Notes: a model not told the origin generated them from the sequence alone. 64,000 nt of DNA from Durusdinium trenchii (GCA_963970005.1 CAXAMN010026406.1:116316-180315); one strand, 5' to 3'; shown: positions 45,639-54,806, counted from the stretch's first letter. Numbers and translations are program-made.

Positions 45639-46024
45639 CTTTTGTTGTGGAGAGAAAAAGGAACCCGACTCCCGATAAATCATGTTGTATGTGTTCAATC
45701 CGACTTATACTATTTCTGCCTATCCTGATTTCTTTTCTTCAGAGATGGGCCTGCTTATTGGAGGCCTATTAAAGTCCATGGAGTGTGATGAGGCCCCGGC
45801 TGGCAGAGTATCAATCGACTTCGGTGGAGGCTTTGTTTTTGAGCCTTGGACACAGCCATCTCCACCATCATGTCGCCCCTTAGACGGCCACAAGGCTTTT
45901 GAGGGCCTTTGGTATGTCATATATTCAAGGCATTCTGAACAACAAAGCTCAAGAGTTGGACTCTTATTAGAGGCCTATCGGAGGCCTTGATAAGAGCCAG
46001 ACCTTAGGACTGTCAATCGCCTCA

Positions 46025-46367
46025 TCAAGCTCCTCGGCATTGGCCTTGGTAGCAAGAAATCTTTGGGTTCTGGTACGTATCCAAGTCCAAACATACAGGT
46101 TTCATGAACGCAAATGTTCTGCCTGCCCTCTCCTCCTTCAAAAATTGGCCCTCTACAATTGAAGCTTCTGAGAGGCCTTCTGGGTGTGATGAAGCCTTTG
46201 TTGGCCCTGGCCCGTACAAGCAGTTACAGTAATGAGCCTTTAGAATGGATGCTGCGAGGGAAATTGTTTTGCTCCGATGGACCAGAAGCCAAGTAGCATT
46301 ATCACCTGCAGGTTCATGAGGGGAGTCCTTGCGCGGCGGTTTCATGTCTGGAATTTTGACGGAAGAG
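46025..46367 (-). CDS. exon starting inside a TTATTA module
   Basis: The minus strand enters at CTTATTAAG|C (AG at 46368-46369) and reads SSVKIPDMKPPRKDSPHEPA, GDNATWLLVHRSKTISLAAS, ILKAHYCNCLYGPGPTKASS and RAGRTFAFMKPVCLDLDTYQ. A donor is likely near 46078 (GATAC|GTACCAG), in which case the lower end is intron. No family is recognised. Confidence 0.45.
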
Positions 46368-47633
46368 CTTAATAAGCTATTAATAGTGCATACATTGGTG
46401 CTGAAGAATCCAACGAGGCAGAACAAGGCATCAGCCAACTATTCTCAGACTGGGCACTTGGTCGCGCTGCTGACCTTTTCGTGGATACCTCTTCGGACCA
46501 GGCTTTCCCGAAGCGCCGGTCCCCTGCGGGCAGAGAGTTTCAGTGGATCTCCTGTTGAAGCTACTGCTCCAAAAACAATTAGCATATAATTAAGTCCACT
46601 TTTTAATTCGCGCCTTTCCCTTCGCCTTTGCCTTTGGGTGTGCTTTACCCTTTGCATTAGGCCTCAACAATTGGCTCAACAATTGACTAGTGGCTGAGAG
46701 ACTGTAGGCAGCCAGGAGTTGCCCAAGTCACAAAATGCTAAAATTTCAGTTCTAAAATGGCTCTACCAAAGGTCAAGCATCTTGCATTTGACAGGAAGGT
46801 TCTGCCAAGGTGCATGGCCACCTTCTTTTGTGCAACCTTTCCTTGTTTTCCCATTGATGCGCAATGGCTTGTTTGAGGCTGAAATGGTCTGGCGACATTG
46901 GTTTTCTCATGAGTTGGCACGCGCACACCAAACAAACTTATGCGATCTTATGCGGTCACATCTATGGGCACGTATGATGGTTCTAATGAACAAGGCTCTA
47001 ATAGTGGTGTATTAGAGGATTAATAAGTATGATGCTGCAATGTGCTGGGTGGTCAGACTCGCTCTCATCCAGTCCATCTCCGATTCACGCTGGGGACAAT
47101 ACAAAGAATGCTTTCCCTTCTTGGCCAGAAAGCTTGTGCCTGTAATGCATTTCCAAAGCGTGGCTCTACAAACAACAAATATGGCTTAGTTGCCTTTGAG
47201 CCCTCGTATTCACAAAATTAGCAACACACGACCTATGACAAGTAATCTGACAGAGTTGTTTGTGCCGGCCGCTTCTTGCTCGGGAAGAGCTCAAAGGGCT
47301 TCTCATTATTGATATCCAGCAGTTCCTCCAGACTCAGCTCTCTTGCCTAGGTGGCATGCGTTCTTGACAAGCGCATAAGACAGTGTACCACCCTATCAGC
47401 ACCATATTAGACGTCTACTACACACTTAATGGGGTAAAGCAGGTTTGCTCGATCAACTGAAAAGCTGCCTTGGTCCATTCTTTGTTTTGTCGGATCAGTA
47501 CAAACACCCAAACCACCCAGCTACAAATCCCAAGCAGAACTTCTTTGTGGCCACATTCGGGAATATTTGTGGTTGTCTGTGACTGTCAAGTAACAACAAA
47601 AGCAAAACAAACAGCTACAAATCTCAATGCTGG
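46368..47633. other. between genes of the minus-strand block
   Basis: Both strands carry moderately coding-like frames at 46719-47015 (+, PSFVQPFLVFPLMRNGLFEA; -, KVAQKKVAMHLGRTFLSNAR), so no call is made. Modules lie at about 46370, 46990 and 47400. Otherwise nothing is seen. Confidence 0.3.
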
Positions 47634-47845
47634 CTACTGTACTTCCTCTGGTTTCTTCAACTCTTCCTCTTTCTCATCCTTGGCACTACCATCCTCTTTC
47701 TCATTGGTGACACTACCATCCTGAAGTGCAGCCCCTGAAGCAGTTTCTGGTATGTCCTTCTTCTCAGCAGGCTTTCCAGGAGTGCCACCCTCCTTGGGCA
47801 TTTGGTCACATCCCACAAATGCATCCCCATCCCATTTTTCTTTAA
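47634..47845 (-). CDS. paralogue copy 2, 3'-terminal exon, acidic tail
   Basis: The minus strand reads EKWDGDAFVGCDQMPKEGGT, PGKPAEKKDIPETASGAALQ, then two near-repeats (DGSVTNEKE, DGSAKDEKE) and ends KKPEEVQ at TAG 47634-47636. A short intron of about 50-60 bases should separate it from 47898-48356, but the obvious junction (donor 47896-47897, acceptor TTAAAG) puts it one base out of frame. Confidence 0.5.
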
Positions 47846-47897
47846 TTTATTCACGGAAAGAGAGCCAGGCCAATTATATAGCTCAAGTATCAACTAC

Positions 47898-48356
47898 CCT
47901 TCTTAACATAGTGGTTGCATTTGGGGGACAATCCGTCTTTTGGGATAGCTGGGAGCCCCAATAATTGAGCTTTGTGTCGATGTGAGGTGGCGAAGGAGGC
48001 GGGATGAGCTGCGGGTTCGTCTTGCGAATGTCCTCAATCATGTCCATAATCTTCCCCTGGGCATCTTTGCTGCGCCTCGAATCTTTCAAAAGCATGTGGG
48101 CCCAGTATGGTTTAATTCCAGATTGACGACTTTGGCTTTCCAAGAGGTAGCCACGGCATTCTCCACCCACAAACTGGGGCATCAAGACGTAATCAGAGCA
48201 CTCTTTGAGAGATGAATACTTCCCTGTGACCGGATCGAGCAAGATAGGCTTCTGTGTTTTCGGATGTGAAGCCACGACTGGACGTTCCCATTCCGGAGGC
48301 TCTTTTTGTATCACATCAGGAGATGCAGAGCGGCTGCCTTCCGATTCAGGCTCTTC
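47898..48356 (-). CDS. paralogue copy 2, internal exon
   Basis: GTGCCAG|G and AGAAGG|GTAGTT bound 459 bases (153 codons, phase 0 at both ends). It reads EEPESEGSRSASPDVIQKEP, then PEWERPVVASHPKTQKPILL, DPVTGKYSSLKECSDYVLMP, GYLLESQSRQSGIKPYWAHM and DMIEDIRKTNPQLIPPPSPP. Upstream it joins in phase to the 60-base exon at 48552. A TTATTA module lies 45-70 bases upstream of the acceptor. Confidence 0.65.
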
Positions 48357-48551
48357 CTGGCACAATGTTAGTATATTTGCCCAGAATTAGATGTGTATTG
48401 GTGTAGTAGAGGTCTATTAGCTACCTATTAGCACCTTACAAAACTCTTGAACACATTTCACGACTTAGCAGGTCAAAAGGCGAAAGGTGTGCTTAAAACG
48501 ACTCATTAGAACAGAGCAAAGGGCCAGCTTGGTGTTTCAGTCGCTCCCTAC

Positions 48552-48611
48552 CCCGTCCTGGTCCTCCATGTCCGAAATGTCTTCGTCTTCTCCAGGAATT
48601 GGTCTTGAGTC
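48552..48611 (-). CDS. paralogue copy 2, 60-base acidic micro-exon
   Basis: TTTTTGCAG|G and GACGGG|GTAGGG bound exactly 20 codons reading DSRPIPGEDEDISDMEDQDG. Phase 0 at both ends matches the next exon. It extends the acidic linker that starts at the end of 48807-49454 (EEGEEEYREEDEER). Confidence 0.65.
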
Positions 48612-48806
48612 CTGCAAAAATGTCCGGAAGCCGGCATTACTGTAACTCGTTTCAACAAAGCAACTTGCGCAGGACAGATGGTGATTTATATAATGGTTTT
48701 GTGTTTTGCTTCAACTTGTTATAGTTGATATTTTTGAGAGTATATATGACTTATTAACCCTCTATTACACCCTTACACGCCCAAAACCGTCCTCTAATTT
48801 TGTCAG

Positions 48807-49454
48807 CTAAAGGTTGGAACATGGTAATCCGGTAATCCGCTCCTCGTCTTCCTCACGATATTCTTCTTCGCCTTCCTCGCCTTCAGGCACCATATCAGCC
48901 CTTGCCCTCATACCCCTCAACGTCTGGGGGGGAAAGGCCGTCTGGGAGTCAAGGTGTTCCTGCATCACATCTTGGCAATACTCTGGATCACCCTTGCCGG
49001 TCCAGATGCAATCCATCAATTTCGGATCTTTGTAGAACTGATACTTCTCGCCAGGCAACTCGACCTGCGCATCCAGTTCCTCATGTGACAGGATCCACAC
49101 CTTCTTCTTCTTCTTCTGAAAACTCAATGCGTAGCCAAACTCTGGAGCAATTTGGTTGGCATCCTCAGGCTGAGGGGGTGGAGGAAGAGGCGCTTTCCTC
49201 TTTCTGTTGACAGGGGCAGGAGCCCCTGATGGTGCCCCGGTAGATTCTTTCGCGGCAGGTTCTGGCTTGCCCTTGCTCTGCCCCTTGCTCTGCTTCTTCG
49301 TCCACCGCAAGACTTGCTCAGGAAGCGGTGCTGGCTCAATGCCCCGCCCGCGTGGTAACCTAAGGCTCATGAAAAGCACAAATTTGGGGGATTGCAGGAG
49401 GGCCAATTTACTGGATTTTTCATCAGCCATGTGCAATTCAATCAATGAAACCAC
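48807..49454 (-). CDS. paralogue copy 2, middle exon
   Basis: It reads LPRGRGIEPAPLPEQVLRWT, a Lys/Gln/Pro-rich linker with a basic NRKRKAPLPPPP patch, then EFGYALSFQKKKKKVWILS, DAQVELPGEKYQFYKDPKLM, IWTGKGDPEYCQDVMQEHLD and an acidic end. The central block is homologous to the C-terminal block of copy 1 (44566-45268). The exact ends are uncertain: the frame stays open from 49454 down to TAG at 48807 and neither splice site is fixed. The KKKKK run comes from a CTT trinucleotide tract. Confidence 0.6.
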   Translation of the reverse strand: MVSLIELHMADEKSSKLALLQSPKFVLFMSLRLPRGRGIEPAPLPEQVLRWTKKQSKGQSKGKPEPAAKESTGAPSGAPAPVNRKRKAPLPPPPQPEDANQIAPEFGYALSFQKKKKKVWILSHEELDAQVELPGEKYQFYKDPKLMDCIWTGKGDPEYCQDVMQEHLDSQTAFPPQTLRGMRARADMVPEGEEGEEEYREEDEERITGLPCSNL

Positions 49455-49483
49455 CGGTTACCCCTCCTATGTCCATCAAACAA

Positions 49484-49635
49484 CAAATAGAAGCCTATTA
49501 AATGCTTAATAACCTCTAGCTTAGTACCCCCTTATTGGACCTACTCCAGTCAAGGAACCAACAAATAGAAGCCTATTAAGTACTTAATAACATCTAGTAC
49601 CCCTTAATGGACCTACTCAATCCAAGGAACTTGTG
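49484..49635 (-). repeat. tandem duplication of about 75 bases across an exon edge
   Basis: AACAAATAGAAGCCTATTAA, TGCTTAATAACCTCTAG, TACCCC, TTATTGGACCTACTC and CAAGGAAC (49484-49560) are repeated with small changes at 49561-49630. The right-hand copy contains the donor and last codons of exon 49613-49792; the left copy is wholly intronic. Both contain a TTATTA module. Confidence 0.75.
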
Positions 49636-49792
49636 TGCATAGGCGCCAATGTCTTCTCCTGTCTCAGAGTTGGCAAGCTTCCACTCCATGTAAGTCGAAA
49701 TAGTGTCCACATCCCATCGGGTGGTTTTTGCGGGCTCGCCACGGCGTACATATTCATCCCTCGCATGATTCTTCATCTCCTCTGGGTCGTTC
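49613..49792 (-). CDS. paralogue copy 2, second recognised exon
   Basis: AATCAAG|G and GAGTAG|GTCCAT bound 180 bases, phase 2 at both ends. It reads NDPEEMKNHARDEYVRRGEP, AKTTRWDVDTISTYMEWKLA and ends AHKFLGLS. It aligns with the start of copy 1 exon 44566-45268 (EEYKKRGKPAKHTKWSVDEI, YMQWKLA). Confidence 0.65.
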
Positions 49793-49983
49793 CTTGATTC
49801 AAGTGACAGCTAAACGCGGCCAAGAGAAACTATATCACAAATAATTGAGCACCGCAGATCTTGAGAAATTGCGAATTTAAGGTCTAAGTTGAATTTCCAA
49901 CTGAACTCCCTTACAACAGCAAAGATTAGAAGCTTATTTTTTCATTGCCAAGCATCGACACTGGATAAGAATCCGGCACCCAC

Positions 49984-50096
49984 CCAAATGCAAAGCCTAG
50001 CAGCAATGCCAAGGTTGGACGGTCCAAGTGCTTAGTGACAGCCTTGCCCAGGAAGGATGAGTCTGCTTCATGCAGCCAATCTTGCCAGTGGCAGTT
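49984..50096 (-). CDS. paralogue copy 2, first recognised exon
   Basis: CTTAG|A and CATTTGG|GTGGGT bound a segment reading NCHWQDWLHEADSSFLGKAV, then TKHLDRPTLALLLGFAFG. It is homologous to 45516-45638 and uses the homologous phase-2 donor. The preceding coding segment may be 50112-50675. Confidence 0.6.
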
Positions 50097-50111
50097 CTAA
50101 GTTGAGCCGGT

Positions 50112-50675
50112 TCAAAATTCTGCTGAAAAAAGTTCTGCTGCAAAAATCCGATGCAGAACATAAAAAATGCCATCATATTGCTGGACACGAAGATCCATAG
50201 GTGGGCCCATTTTGCAAGGGCAGTTGGAAGCTGCTTCAAGCCGAGCAGCGATGATCTTTCCGATCTTGCCCTTGAAGGATTCGCATTGTCGGCGGCGACC
50301 CGTAGATAATTGCTTTGGCTTCGGGGCCTTTCTGGATCGTTCAGGCGCCAACCCGACCCTGTAGCCACCAGGCCACCTTGGAACGAATGAAAACAAGATG
50401 CCAGGCGTTATCCCACCCAATTTCAATTGGCCATCATCAAGGTTGCTACCAGCTAATAAGGTACAAATAGCCAGGAAGACTTGAACCATTTTGAATCTAA
50501 TGAGGCAGAAAAAGGGAGAAAAGCTCTTTAGCGAGATATAATATGTGAAAACAAAAGGCAACACATTTTGGAAATTTCCGCCGAGCTTCGTCACCGGTTC
50601 CTTGTTGCTGCCGCGCATTGTGCTTTTTGGCCGGAACTCACCGATTGATTGGATCTCGGGCATCATAGCTACCAA
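50112..50675 (-). CDS. coding-like region between methyltransferase and paralogue copy 2
   Basis: An open minus-strand frame contains two protein-like parts: AMMPEIQSIGEFRPKSTMRG with NKEPVTKLGGNFQN (50560-50675), and LKLGGITPGILFSFVPRWPG, GYRVGLAPERSRKAPKPKQL and FKGKIGKIIAARLEAASNCP (50200-50430). The hydrophobic stretch between them (YYISLKSFSPFF) may be intron. It could be the N-terminal part of copy 2 or the C-terminal part of the methyltransferase gene, whose exon at 50871 has a possible GTGAGA donor at its end. Confidence 0.4.
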   Translation of the reverse strand: MVAMMPEIQSIGEFRPKSTMRGSNKEPVTKLGGNFQNVLPFVFTYYISLKSFSPFFCLIRFKMVQVFLAICTLLAGSNLDDGQLKLGGITPGILFSFVPRWPGGYRVGLAPERSRKAPKPKQLSTGRRRQCESFKGKIGKIIAARLEAASNCPCKMGPPMDLRVQQYDGIFYVLHRIFAAELFSAEF

Positions 50676-50870
50676 GGTGCACTGCTTCTTTCGACCCCCA
50701 CATCACCCCAATCAAATTGCACTCACTCCGACAAATACACCTCTAATACACCTATATTGACCTAATACACCTCTAATAGTGTTCGAATGAGGTCGGGCGG
50801 TAAAACTTCTATTGAAGGAAGTCTTGCTGATTTGCTTTTCCTGCTTCCGAAACTGGCAAGCTTTGTGATC

Positions 50871-51302
50871 TCACTGCACAGGCCGGAAAGAGGCCAAGGC
50901 AACTAGCTCAATGAGTCCAATTGAGCTAAAATGCATGCAATTTCCGACAACTTTGCTGGCCCGGAGGCCGTCTGCTACCGGCACAATTGGGACCCCCATT
51001 GCTAGGCTCGCGTCTGGGGTGACAGGCCACCCCAAGGAGGCAAGCTTTTCTCGAGGGGTGAGCATTCTCTTGCTTTTCACTGACCAAAAAAAGCCGGAAT
51101 TTCGTCTATATGTTGGCAACTGCCCACTAGCCGCGCTCCAACATTTCCTTTTCACGGAATCTCCTAAGAAAATGAACAGGTTGGGATCCTGAGAGGCCGG
51201 TGTTCCATACTTAGTTTCATACAACCGGCACAACTCTCTCAAGACACTGCACTCTCTTGCATTCAGCAAGCACATCAGATCAACTCGTGGTCCTGGTTTC
51301 AC
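50871..51302 (-). CDS. DNA cytosine-5 methyltransferase, motifs IX and X exon
   Basis: A TTACTAAG|G acceptor (AG at 51303-51304) opens 144 codons. Near the end is RMLTPREKLASLGWP, matching motif IX of C5-cytosine methyltransferases (R-x-L-T-x-R-E...G-F-P), and then VVGNCMHFSSIGLIELVAL, matching motif X (G-N-x-x...). The first part (PGPRVDLMCLLNARECSVLR) would be the end of the target-recognition region. The frame stops at TGA 50871-50873, but GTGCA|GTGAGA just before it is a good donor, so the gene may continue. Confidence 0.7.
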   Translation of the reverse strand: MKPGPRVDLMCLLNARECSVLRELCRLYETKYGTPASQDPNLFIFLGDSVKRKCWSAASGQLPTYRRNSGFFWSVKSKRMLTPREKLASLGWPVTPDASLAMGVPIVPVADGLRASKVVGNCMHFSSIGLIELVALASFRPVQ

Positions 51303-51384
51303 CTTAGTAATGAAGCCACTGGCAGAAAACGCAATGGCAGTGTTTGATACAGAACCTAGAAGTTAGAGGATATAGTTTTGCTAC

Positions 51385-51726
51385 TTGGTTTTTGGAGTTG
51401 AAATAGTTCCAGCAAGTGCAAGTCGCAGGGGAAAGGTCCAGCTTCCTGGATCGTGCAATCTGATATGCGTACCGCATGATCTCCAAAGGTTCCGAAACCA
51501 AGTAATCGCTCGGAGAGGTTCGCACGTGCTTGCAAATAGCGCCCGAAATTTTGGCGTACAAGGCATAAACGTCCTGAATCTGGCGGGCCTTCTGCTTGTG
51601 TGCACAAATAACGTACACTCGAGGCCTCCTGGCACCTGCGTGACCATGCTCCCAAACGTCTAAATAGATTGGAAAGAGGTTGTAGACGTCGTCATATAAG
51701 TGCTCGATCATTCTCATTCTCAATGC
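51385..51726 (-). CDS. DNA cytosine-5 methyltransferase, motif VIII exon
   Basis: ATCGCAG|G and AACCAA|GTAGC bound 342 bases, phase 0 at both ends. It reads ALRMRMIEHLYDDVYNLFPI, then EHGHAGARRPRVYVICAHKQ. The R-R-P-R-V-Y-V-I stretch is motif VIII, but the usual Gln before it is Ala. The remainder is target-recognition-like. The join to 50871-51302 is in phase across about 82 bases. A TTATTA module lies 20-40 bases upstream of the acceptor. Confidence 0.7.
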
Positions 51727-51868
51727 CTGCGATGATGGAGATGTTATTAGTTGCTTATTAAGTCAAATCATGGGGGAGTATGTATTAGATTCCTGTTGGG
51801 TTCTGACCCTGAAGTCCTACTAGCCCAAAATGAGGAGTCTGTTCGGGAATCCCTTGTTTGTGTCAGGC

Positions 51869-52291
51869 CTGGACGTTTTCCAAAATCATCAATGGAGTTC
51901 CGCGTTCCTTGTGCATTTTTGCGTGAACCATGAAGACGGCATTGGTCATGCCTTGTTCTGCCCTGCGGTTGCCTGCCAGGCTCATGTCCCAGCATGGCAA
52001 TCCTGAAATGTCCATGTCGATCGGATCAAACAGGTTGCAGTAATCTGCATGGGTGAAGCACCACTGTTTTGCCATCAGATTGCTGCGACCAATCGCAAAC
52101 AACTTTGTCATGTAATCACTGTTTGGGTCAAATGACGCTGGTGGCAAGCAGTGCTCCAGATTCCCAAACACGCATGGACAGCAGGTTGCAAGAGAAGACA
52201 CTTGCTGGGTCCACGCATGGTGGTCCACAATAAGTTGTCTGCATTGTGGGCCAATTTCCTTACATCCATCAGGCTTTTGCCGACAATGGGA
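51869..52291 (-). CDS. DNA cytosine-5 methyltransferase, catalytic motifs IV and VI exon
   Basis: The exon begins with a Cys-rich part (HCRQKPDGCKEIGPQCRQLI) and a linker. Motif IV follows as DISGLPCWDMSLAGNRRAEQ, with the Pro-Cys catalytic pair. Motif VI is GTPLMILENV, with Glu-Asn-Val intact. These two motifs in this order and spacing identify a C5-cytosine methyltransferase, which flips and methylates cytosine from S-adenosylmethionine in the nucleus. The 3' end fits a GTCCAG|GC donor (GC-AG introns are known in dinoflagellates). The acceptor is CTATTGAG|T, 15 bases after a TTATTA module. Confidence 0.75.
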
Positions 52292-52431
52292 CTCAATAGG
52301 AGTCTATTAGAGGCTTATTAATGCTCATGTAAGGGGGGGGCATTTGGAACAGTGCTATAACAGTGCATTTGCCAAACTCTCCCAAACAAAAAGAAAATAG
52401 TAGAATGCTAATGTATTAGAGTACTACTCAC

Positions 52432-52770
52432 CTAATTTTTTGTTTTAATCCATTTCCCCAATTGACAGTGTGATCAAAAATGCTGTCTTTTGGACCAGTG
52501 TCATGGCAGCTCTTGCTTACGAAGGAAACATTGTGAGAAAAATAATTGCTATCGTTGATGGTTTTCATCACAACTGCCAAGGCCATCTCGGCTGTGTAGG
52601 CGCCCGTGCAAGAGCTCGACACCCTCAACTTGGTAGATCCGAGGAAGGACTCCTCCCCAAGAACACATTTTGCCACCCTCCGCTTTAAAAGGCTTTTAAA
52701 ACAAACCGGGGGAGGACAAGAGTGCGTGGTGACTTGCTTTTCATCAGTGACCCCTGACCTCAAGATCACT
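52432..52770 (-). CDS. DNA cytosine-5 methyltransferase, motif I exon
   Basis: The exon ends at a strong AATTAG|GTGAGT donor (52430-52431). It reads SCPPPVCFKSLLKRRVAKCV, then STKLRVSSSCTGAYTAEMAL followed by AVVMKTINDS. The C-T-G-A-Y stretch sits where motif I (F-x-G-x-G) binds S-adenosylmethionine, although the second glycine is replaced by Tyr. NVSFVSKSC may be motif II. The donor phase does not match the next exon, so a small exon or a different junction is missing. Confidence 0.6.
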
Positions 52771-53136
52771 GTAGCTCAAGGAATGTTGCATTTGATGCCA
52801 TCCAATTTGAAAGCATCGAGCTGCTTTTGCCAGTTCAGATGAATCACGCTGAAGCTCCTACATGGCAGACTCTGCATGATCTTGCCACCGTAGACAGGAT
52901 GTATAATATCATTACATACTGTATATATATACACACTCATAATCCAGAGCTTGCTATCCCAAGTGCGTTTATTAGACCCCTATTAACACACTATATTGTA
53001 CTTTTGCACACGCGTTTGTATGCGATTCAAATTTGTGTGGTGGTGGGCGGTCAAGAGTTCACAGCCACGCTCCTCCAGCGGCTCTGAGCTACAAGAGGAC
53101 TTGTGTGTATGCGGAGGTGCATCTGACATGGACTCA

Positions 53137-53530
53137 CTATGGCAAGTGATGGTCATCGCTTGCCCTTCCCCATCTGATGAACAGTTTGAAGCGTGCACTG
53201 ATTCTGATCTTGCCCGCTTTTGACCCATCAGGCCACCGCCATGCTAATGCCAAGCAACTAGCTTTGAAACTTTGTGCCACGAATTGGCTAGCGGGGCAAT
53301 TGGTACAAATGACAACTGGGATTCCCTTGATGAACCTTTGTGAATGCTTTGCTGGTAGAGAGCAACGTGACGCGGCCGAGCGCTGGGTTTCCCGGCCAAA
53401 GGCACTCCATAGCATCCTTTGCCAATCTGCGGCGCATAGAAGTGAAAAAGTTCTAGGGGCCGTCGCCCAATATTGCTGCCATCAAAATATACCTCAGGAT
53501 GGACTATATGCACTACTACAGCGCCCCATA
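53137..53530 (-). CDS. coding-like region upstream of methyltransferase exons
   Basis: Two minus-strand frames look coding: EVYFDGSNIGRRPLELFHFY with APQIGKGCYGVPLAG (upper), and CTNCPASQFVAQSFKASCLA, LAWRWPDGSKAGKIRISARF (lower). The + strand also has a fair frame (NLCECFAGREQRDAAERW). On position the minus reading would be an N-terminal exon of the methyltransferase gene. Confidence 0.3.
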
Positions 53531-53776
53531 ACTTGAAAAACTTACTTTTTGAGAACAAACAGAGAGGACAAACAATTGAAAAGCCCGACTAATTGCAGCA
53601 TCAGTGTGCATGAAGTACTGGGCATTTCTGTAGTTCCAGCAGAGCTTGTTGGTAGTATGCCGCCTTTCAAGAATCCGTTAACACTGCGGGCGCATGCAAT
53701 GGGTGCTTCTAATGGTGCTTGCTCAAACCATGCACTGAACATGACCCAAAAGACACTGAGCTGAACACACACACAC

Positions 53777-53902
53777 AAGTCTTGTGAACCAGGTGATGTC
53801 AAAGTCCGCCCCCAACTTCTGCATTGCCGAGCGAATTGTGATGCCCACGGTTCTCTTTTGAGCATCGTCCTTAGCAGGCAGCTCACCACACATCATTAAG
53901 GC
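53777..53902 (-). CDS. exon with acceptor inside a TTATTA module
   Basis: AGCTAATAAG|GCC (AG at 53903-53904) and AGACTT|GTGTGT bound exactly 42 codons, phase 0 at both ends, reading ALMMCGELPAKDDAQKRTVG, ITIRSAMQKLGADFDITWFT. Clean composition and phase support it. Probably an N-terminal exon of the methyltransferase gene. The donor lies at the edge of a (GT)n run. Confidence 0.6.
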
Positions 53903-54078
53903 CTTATTAGCTTTGTATTAAGGGCTTGTCAGGGCCTTACCGTGGAAGGAAAACAGCACCCCCCACTTCCCACACGGTAGCAAGGCCTTATTAGAGGCTT
54001 ATTAATGCGTTACACTTATATACACCTATTCTCTCCGAAGAAAAGTGAGAATCCAGGTCCAAAGGAGCCGAGTTTCAC

Positions 54079-54767
54079 CTGAATCTGCGTCTGACAAAGA
54101 GCCATCCCTGTTCCAGAGCATCATGGCAGTTGCACATGCCAAATCTCCGAACCTTGCTCTATAGTCGTGGCGGCTCTTGCACAAATGCTGTGGAAGTATT
54201 TCAGTGACAGTCTTGCTGACTTTGGTGATATGTTCGTCCAGAAGCCACGCTATTTGAGACAGAATGTAGTAGGCCAAAGGCCGCAGGCCTGGCACGCGCC
54301 TTGCAACTTCATTGTCTGGGTCCAAAGAAAAAGCCAGAAAATCTCCCAGCGTTGGGTTCGTGAAGCTTGAAGCCAGGGTGTGGGCACGATTTCCTGCAAA
54401 CTTCCCCCAAGCGTTCTTGAGCGGCTCAATGTGAAGCGAAGGCCACACATTGCTTGGCATTAGCAGCTTTGAGTCAAATTTCACTTTGCGCAAGACCTGT
54501 GTCCCGATCTGAGCAAAGTTGATCTCCAAGCCGCATGTGCCGCATGCCATGACCACCAAAAGTTTCTGAAAGTTTTCGACGGTCTTCATCCTGTAGTGTA
54601 AAGACCTCTTGCAGTGGGAGATGCCCACAACCATGAATGACACGAACATGGACGTTGTCACTGTAGCAGTCTCGTACCAGCCTGATACAGTTGGCCGCTC
54701 CGATTGTTTTCTGCTGTTTGGTGCCCTCCTCGATGCACGCATCACCGGAACAGTCCACCCTGGCCAC
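54079..54767 (-). CDS. exon(s) of minus-strand gene, helical unknown domain
   Basis: The lower part (54079-54590) follows a CTACAG|G acceptor and ends at GATTCAG|GTGAAA. It reads KLLVVMACGTCGLEINFAQI, VWPSLHIEPLKNAWGKFAGN, TLGDFLAFSLDPDNEVARRV, LAYYILSQIAWLLDEHITKV and RARFGDLACATAMMLWNRDG. The upper part (54560-54767) is coding-like in another frame (DCSGDACIEEGTKQQKTIGA, VRDCYSDNVHVRVIHGCGHL). The frame switch needs an intron or indel near 54570-54590. Probably N-terminal to the methyltransferase domain; no family recognised. Confidence 0.5.
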
Positions 54768-54806
54768 AACTCTTCATGCGCAGCTGCAGCAGCAGACTGT
54801 TGCTCC

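Noticed and set aside
45682-45990. + strand ORF (VSIDFGGGFVFEPWTQPSPP) inside the minus block
   Set aside because: It overlaps intron modules and a competing minus-strand frame, has no splice support and opposes the local gene direction.
53280-53440. CECFAG on the + strand as methyltransferase motif I
   Set aside because: It is on the opposite strand to the other methyltransferase motifs, and a better motif I candidate (SCTGAYTAE) lies on the minus strand at 52.5-52.7 kb in the right order.
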